A stretch of DNA of 14,092 nt from an uncultured Pseudomonadota bacterium (GTDB taxonomy: Bacteria > Pseudomonadota > Gammaproteobacteria > Burkholderiales > SG8-39): NCBI GenBank assembly GCA_903864555.1, contig CAIPGJ010000061.1, positions 1-14,092 of the forward strand, written 5' to 3'. Shown here one piece after another: positions 13,639 to 14,092 of this stretch (its first letter is position 1; every line of letters begins with the position of its first letter). Both the position numbers and the translations under genes were made by a program. The notes under the pieces are model-generated. The model ran no database searches. It was not told the origin of the DNA and saw only the letters and a list, made by a program, of their open reading frames with translations.

Positions 13639-13666
13639 TTGAAAAAACAAACTTGAAAAAACAAAC
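13639..13666 (-). repeat. Perfect 14-bp tandem duplication in the leader of paralogue 2
   Basis: The minus strand reads GTTTGTTTTTTCAA twice in direct tandem, 20 nt before the start codon. It gives a U-rich leader. A tiny stem (AACG-AAAG-CGTT) just before the first T-run gives a weak terminator-like look. I see no convincing sigma-70 or sigma-54 promoter in 13620-13782. Confidence 0.65.
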
Positions 13667-13745
13667 GCTTTCGTTCAACACCTGCCGCGTGCTCAATACG
13701 CTAAACAGGCACTCACTTCGTTCACTTGATGGAAGTACTGGCAAT

Positions 13746-13774
13746 GCGTGCCGGGAACCCGTTCCCGGACACGC
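13746..13774 (-). terminator. Hairpin after the multicopper oxidase gene
   Basis: GCGTG-CCGGGAA-CCCG-TTCCCGG-A-CACGC gives a 12-bp stem with one bulged base and a 4-nt loop, 9 nt after the oxidase stop. No T-tract follows on the minus strand, so it may be a partial terminator or a processing signal that sets the ratio of oxidase to paralogue 2 transcript. Confidence 0.5.
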
Positions 13775-13782
13775 CCGATCGG

Positions 13783-14092
13783 TCAGACGATCTTCCACAT
13801 CGCCATCATTCCGTGGTCTTCGTGGACCACGTTGTGGCAGTGCATGGGGTAGATGCCCTTGTAGTCACGGAAGCGCATGGCCGTCTCGATGGTTTCGCTC
13901 GGGTCGAGGCGGTACACATCCTTGCGGCTGTTCTCGATGGCGCTGGTGGGGTTGGGTGTGGCCGTGCCCTTGCGTGACAGGATGCGGCCTTCCTCGTAGT
14001 GCGGGTGGATGGGGTGCGACCAGGAGCCGCCGCCGTTCTTGTGCACCCAGACTTCCTCGGTGCCCTCTTTCACTTCATAAGGTGCTGCATAG
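13783..14092 (-). CDS. Multicopper oxidase, C-terminal fragment (runs off the right edge)
   Basis: The frame enters from the right edge as YAAPYEVKEGTEEVWVHKNG and ends at TGA 13783-13785, showing about 103 residues. It holds two of the four copper-ligand blocks: SHPIHPH (His-x2-His-x-His, ligands of type 1, 2 and 3 copper) and MHCHNVVHEDHGMM, in which the Cys, the His five residues on and the Met ten residues on are the type 1 ligands and the flanking His residues bind type 3 copper. The site is therefore complete in this half. YEEGRILSR and KDVYRLDPSET between the blocks recall, from memory, the large bacterial oxidases that include MofA-like proteins. Substrate (Mn(II), Fe(II), Cu(I) or phenolics) cannot be told. 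It lies upstream of paralogue 2 on the same strand. Confidence 0.9.
   Translation of the reverse strand, partial: YAAPYEVKEGTEEVWVHKNGGGSWSHPIHPHYEEGRILSRKGTATPNPTSAIENSRKDVYRLDPSETIETAMRFRDYKGIYPMHCHNVVHEDHGMMAMWKIV

Noticed and set aside
13743..13758. GGCACGCATTGC on the minus strand, resembling a sigma-54 promoter
   Set aside because: GG and GC are 8 nt apart instead of 10, and the bases are part of the hairpin after the oxidase gene.
1..14092. CRISPR array, transposase, phage integrase or attachment site
   Set aside because: No spaced direct repeats, no transposase or integrase motifs and no terminal inverted repeats were found on either strand.

Overview
The window is GC-rich DNA, broken by short AT-rich islands, from what looks like a Gram-negative proteobacterium. 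Gene content (DUF35/thiolase pair, Sco-like and TlpA-like proteins, sigma-54 promoters with IHF sites) fits a betaproteobacterium. That is inference; there is no rRNA or phylogenetic marker here.

Layout. Positions 1-631 (minus) hold the start of a thiolase and a complete zinc-ribbon/OB-fold (DUF35) partner, a pair typical of CoA-ester metabolism. Position 931-2205 (plus) is a major facilitator transporter. Positions 2251-5600 (minus) form a tight five-gene operon for exported proteins, in transcription order: Sco-like copper protein, Sel1-repeat protein, a four-cysteine protein of unknown family with a His-rich tail, TlpA-like thioredoxin, CusF-like copper chaperone. Its promoter at 5918-5934 is a near-perfect sigma-54 (-24/-12) site with an IHF consensus site just upstream. 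Positions 6287-8890 and 11046-13619 (both minus) are two large secreted paralogues of about 860 residues, with Ig-like modules, a Ca-loop-like motif and a shared cysteine pattern. The first has its own sigma-54 promoter plus IHF site. Between the paralogues lie the pieces of an NtrC-type regulator: receiver, AAA+ and Fis-type DNA-binding modules, all in one frame but separated by two in-frame stop codons. At the right edge (13783-14092, minus) is the C-terminus of a multicopper oxidase with intact copper ligands.

Working hypothesis: an RpoN/IHF-controlled extracytoplasmic multicopper-oxidase system. The Sco/TlpA/CusF/His-rich operon would supply and load copper, the multicopper oxidase would be the catalyst, and the two large secreted paralogues would be matrix, partner or substrate-handling proteins. 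From memory there is a precedent in Pseudomonas putida GB-1, where a sigma-54-dependent response regulator (MnxR) controls multicopper-oxidase-based Mn(II) oxidation. Mn(II), Fe(II) or phenolics are all possible substrates here; the sequence does not decide. The DUF35/thiolase pair and the MFS gene look unrelated to this system.
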